Positions 33,531-34,448 of a DNA stretch of 34,448 bases are shown here, piece by piece. The DNA lies in NCBI GenBank assembly GCA_015660855.1, contig JACSDG010000071.1, positions 1 to 34,448 of the forward strand, in the 5' to 3' direction. The notes under the pieces are model-generated. The model searched no databases, was not told where the DNA came from, and saw only the letters and a program-made list of their open reading frames with translations. A program made the translations under genes and the position numbers. The DNA is from Magnetococcales bacterium. GTDB taxonomy: Bacteria > Pseudomonadota > Magnetococcia > Magnetococcales > UBA8363. The first letter of the stretch is position 1. Each line of letters begins with the position of its first letter.

Positions 33531-33565
33531 TGATGCCCTTCGGGCAAAAAGTCAAAGGAAAAAAC
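33531..33565 (-). repeat. Fragment of the dispersed hairpin repeat
   Basis: On the minus strand, CTTTGACTTTTTGCCCGAAG with GGCATCA matches the 3' end of copies R5 and R6 (T-rich tract then TGCCCGAAGGGCA). The GC-rich core is missing. Confidence 0.6.
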
Positions 33566-33618
33566 AAGAACATCAAAAAAACTTCAAAACTTCCCAATAC
33601 CGGCTATAATTTCTGGCC

Positions 33619-33777
33619 ATGGAAACCACTTCCCCACAAGGTCCGTTTACTCTAAAAACAATCCTCTGGGAAGACTGGATTAAGGAATTCCGGAGACACC
33701 CGACTAAATTATTTGTATGGGAATCCCGGGAAATTAGGTATCCACTTAGCTCAACTGAAATTCATTCAATATTATGA
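33619..33777 (+). pseudogene. Possible broken transposase start
   Basis: A 52-codon frame beginning METTSPQGPFTLKTILWEDW and continuing IKEF. After that, the reading enters the mobile-element end sequence (RRHPTKL...) and stops. The first ~25 residues have a natural look, faintly like the start of IS91-type transposases, and appear to be cut by the inserted element at 33684. The similarity is from memory and weak. Confidence 0.25.
33684..33735 (+). repeat. Mobile-element end sequence, right copy
   Basis: The sequence has GGAATTCCGGAGACACCCGA then CTAAATTATTTGTATGGGAA and TCCCGGGAAATT. The inverse complement of 27075-27123 gives the same order (GGAATTCCGGAGACAC.. AAATTATT.. GGGAATTCCGGAAAC). 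It joins the MITE-like element on its right. Confidence 0.7.
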
Positions 33778-33866
33778 TCTTGCAATAAATTTTAGCGTTC
33801 CGCTCTACATTTGTTGAATCTATATGTTTTTAAAAAGGTTGAGCCATATGAACTAAGTGGATACCT
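33736..33866 (+). mobile_element. MITE-like inverted-repeat element, right
   Basis: A 131-base non-coding element with perfect 14-base ends, AGGTATCCACTTAG (33736-33749) and CTAAGTGGATACCT (33853-33866), plus inner CTCAAC/GTTGAG. It is related to the left element (shared ACTT-GCTCAA-TGAAAT). The outer sequence GGTTTCCGGAATTC follows both elements on the side away from the end sequence or cassette, respectively. Confidence 0.78.
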
Positions 33867-33975
33867 GGTTTCCGGAATTCGGGTGATGAAATGGACCCAT
33901 CCCCCTTCAAAACGGCCTCGAAATGGGCCAGAATGGAGTTATCACCGACCATTCGCACATGAAGGAGGATGGATC

Positions 33976-34080
33976 ATGGGCAACATTACCGTACTTGGAG
34001 TCGACTTGGCAAAGAGTGTCTTCCACCTTCATGGGGTGGATCAACATGCCGCCCTGTCTGATCGGGTTAGAAGCGTGTCT
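33976..34080 (+). pseudogene. IS110-family transposase remnant
   Basis: After GAAGGAGGATGGATC the frame reads MGNITVLGVDLAKSVFHLHG then VDQH, the N-terminus of IS110-type transposases with the first catalytic Asp of the DEDD domain (GVDLAKS). The sequence then jumps, in another frame, to MPPCLIGLEAC, a motif normally some 40-50 residues further on. It ends at the direct-repeat junction (34084). So the gene has an internal out-of-frame deletion and no 3' part. It cannot be active. Confidence 0.8.
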
Positions 34081-34083
34081 CCT

Positions 34084-34448
34084 AAATTCCAAAGCCGCCT
34101 TGAGCATACGCTTGATCGTTCCGAGGGTTGTCGGCTGCCCTTAACACGGGCGGCATTTTGTTTGTCGTTCGCTGGATGCTCGTGGTACGCTGTGATTGAA
34201 TGTACTTTTGGAAGGAGATCTCCCCGTGAACACAGCTATGACGTTTGACACGCTGGCGTATGCCAAAAAGTTGAAAGCTGTCGGGTTCACCGAAGCTCAG
34301 GCGGAAGTCCAGGCTGAGACCATCGTTGAGTTGATGGAAGAGCGGCTGGCAACCAAGTTGGACATCGAGGTTGTAAGGCGCGACATGAAGGAAATGGAAA
34401 CCGGACTCAAGCGCGACATGAAGGAAATGGAAACCGGACTCAAGCGCG
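34084..34448 (+). repeat. Long direct repeat, right copy (truncated by window end)
   Basis: It matches 26376 onward. The leader hairpin here reads GCTGCCC-TTAACAC-GGGCGGC: substitutions against the left copy fall on both arms and keep pairing through G-C or G-U. It begins directly after the IS110 remnant. Confidence 0.9.
34226..34448 (+). CDS. DUF1640-like coiled-coil protein, right copy (partial)
   Basis: This is the second copy of the gene at 26518, incomplete at the window edge. It has the same GTG start after GGAAGGAGATCTCCCC and the same N-terminal domain (TFDTLAYAKKLKAVGFTEAQ). The coiled-coil region differs: here the 11-codon unit MKEMETGLKRD is repeated head to tail, whereas the left copy alternates it with MKELDAGLQAK. 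Coil length therefore varies between copies. The C-terminal membrane anchor is outside the window. Confidence 0.82.
   Translation, partial: MNTAMTFDTLAYAKKLKAVGFTEAQAEVQAETIVELMEERLATKLDIEVVRRDMKEMETGLKRDMKEMETGLKR

Overview
The window looks like a chromosomal stretch of a Gram-negative, flagellated proteobacterium. It has outer-membrane porins with a C-terminal Phe, a flagellar rod/export operon with a sigma-54-type promoter candidate, and a de novo pyrimidine cluster. Gene content, fairly GC-rich codon use and a dispersed hairpin repeat built on GGGGGGGATCATCCCCCCC made me think of the Magnetococcales/Etaproteobacteria group. That placement is inference only: no magnetosome or rRNA gene is present to confirm it.

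Left part (1-8.1 kb): a membrane-anchored TPR protein, a zinc-ribbon Nudix hydrolase, a tRNA-Pro/Arg/His cluster read leftwards, then a leftward pyrimidine operon pyrR-pyrB-pyrC-pyrK ending in a small secreted protein that overlaps pyrK. Middle (8.1-17 kb): two tandem porin paralogues whose upstream regions are also related, a lipoprotein, an Rpn/PD-(D/E)XK-type nuclease, tRNA-Gly(CCC), a small membrane protein coupled to shikimate kinase, an ankyrin-repeat protein and hemL. From 17.3 to 23.8 kb lies flgB-flgC-fliE-fliF-fliG-fliH-fliI, followed by a convergent SDR gene and miaA.

Right part (25.8-34.4 kb): a visibly more AT-rich accessory region. Seven leftward genes (GAPDH-like dehydrogenase, acyl carrier protein, AMP-forming acyl ligase, inositol-monophosphatase-like phosphatase, VOC protein, AAC(3)-type N-acyltransferase, TylF-type methyltransferase) form a cassette that could make an acyl group, load it on ACP, transfer it to an amino sugar and methylate it. 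The cassette is bracketed by two related short inverted-repeat (MITE-like) elements in opposite orientation. Outside these lie direct copies of a DUF1640-like coiled-coil gene, and an IS110 transposase remnant on the right. This architecture suggests a mobile surface-glycan decoration cassette.

Across the window a hairpin-rich repeat family (six good copies plus a fragment) sits just after the 3' ends of genes or between tRNAs. In two cases it supplies the last codons of a protein. A related 125-bp palindrome lies inside the cassette.
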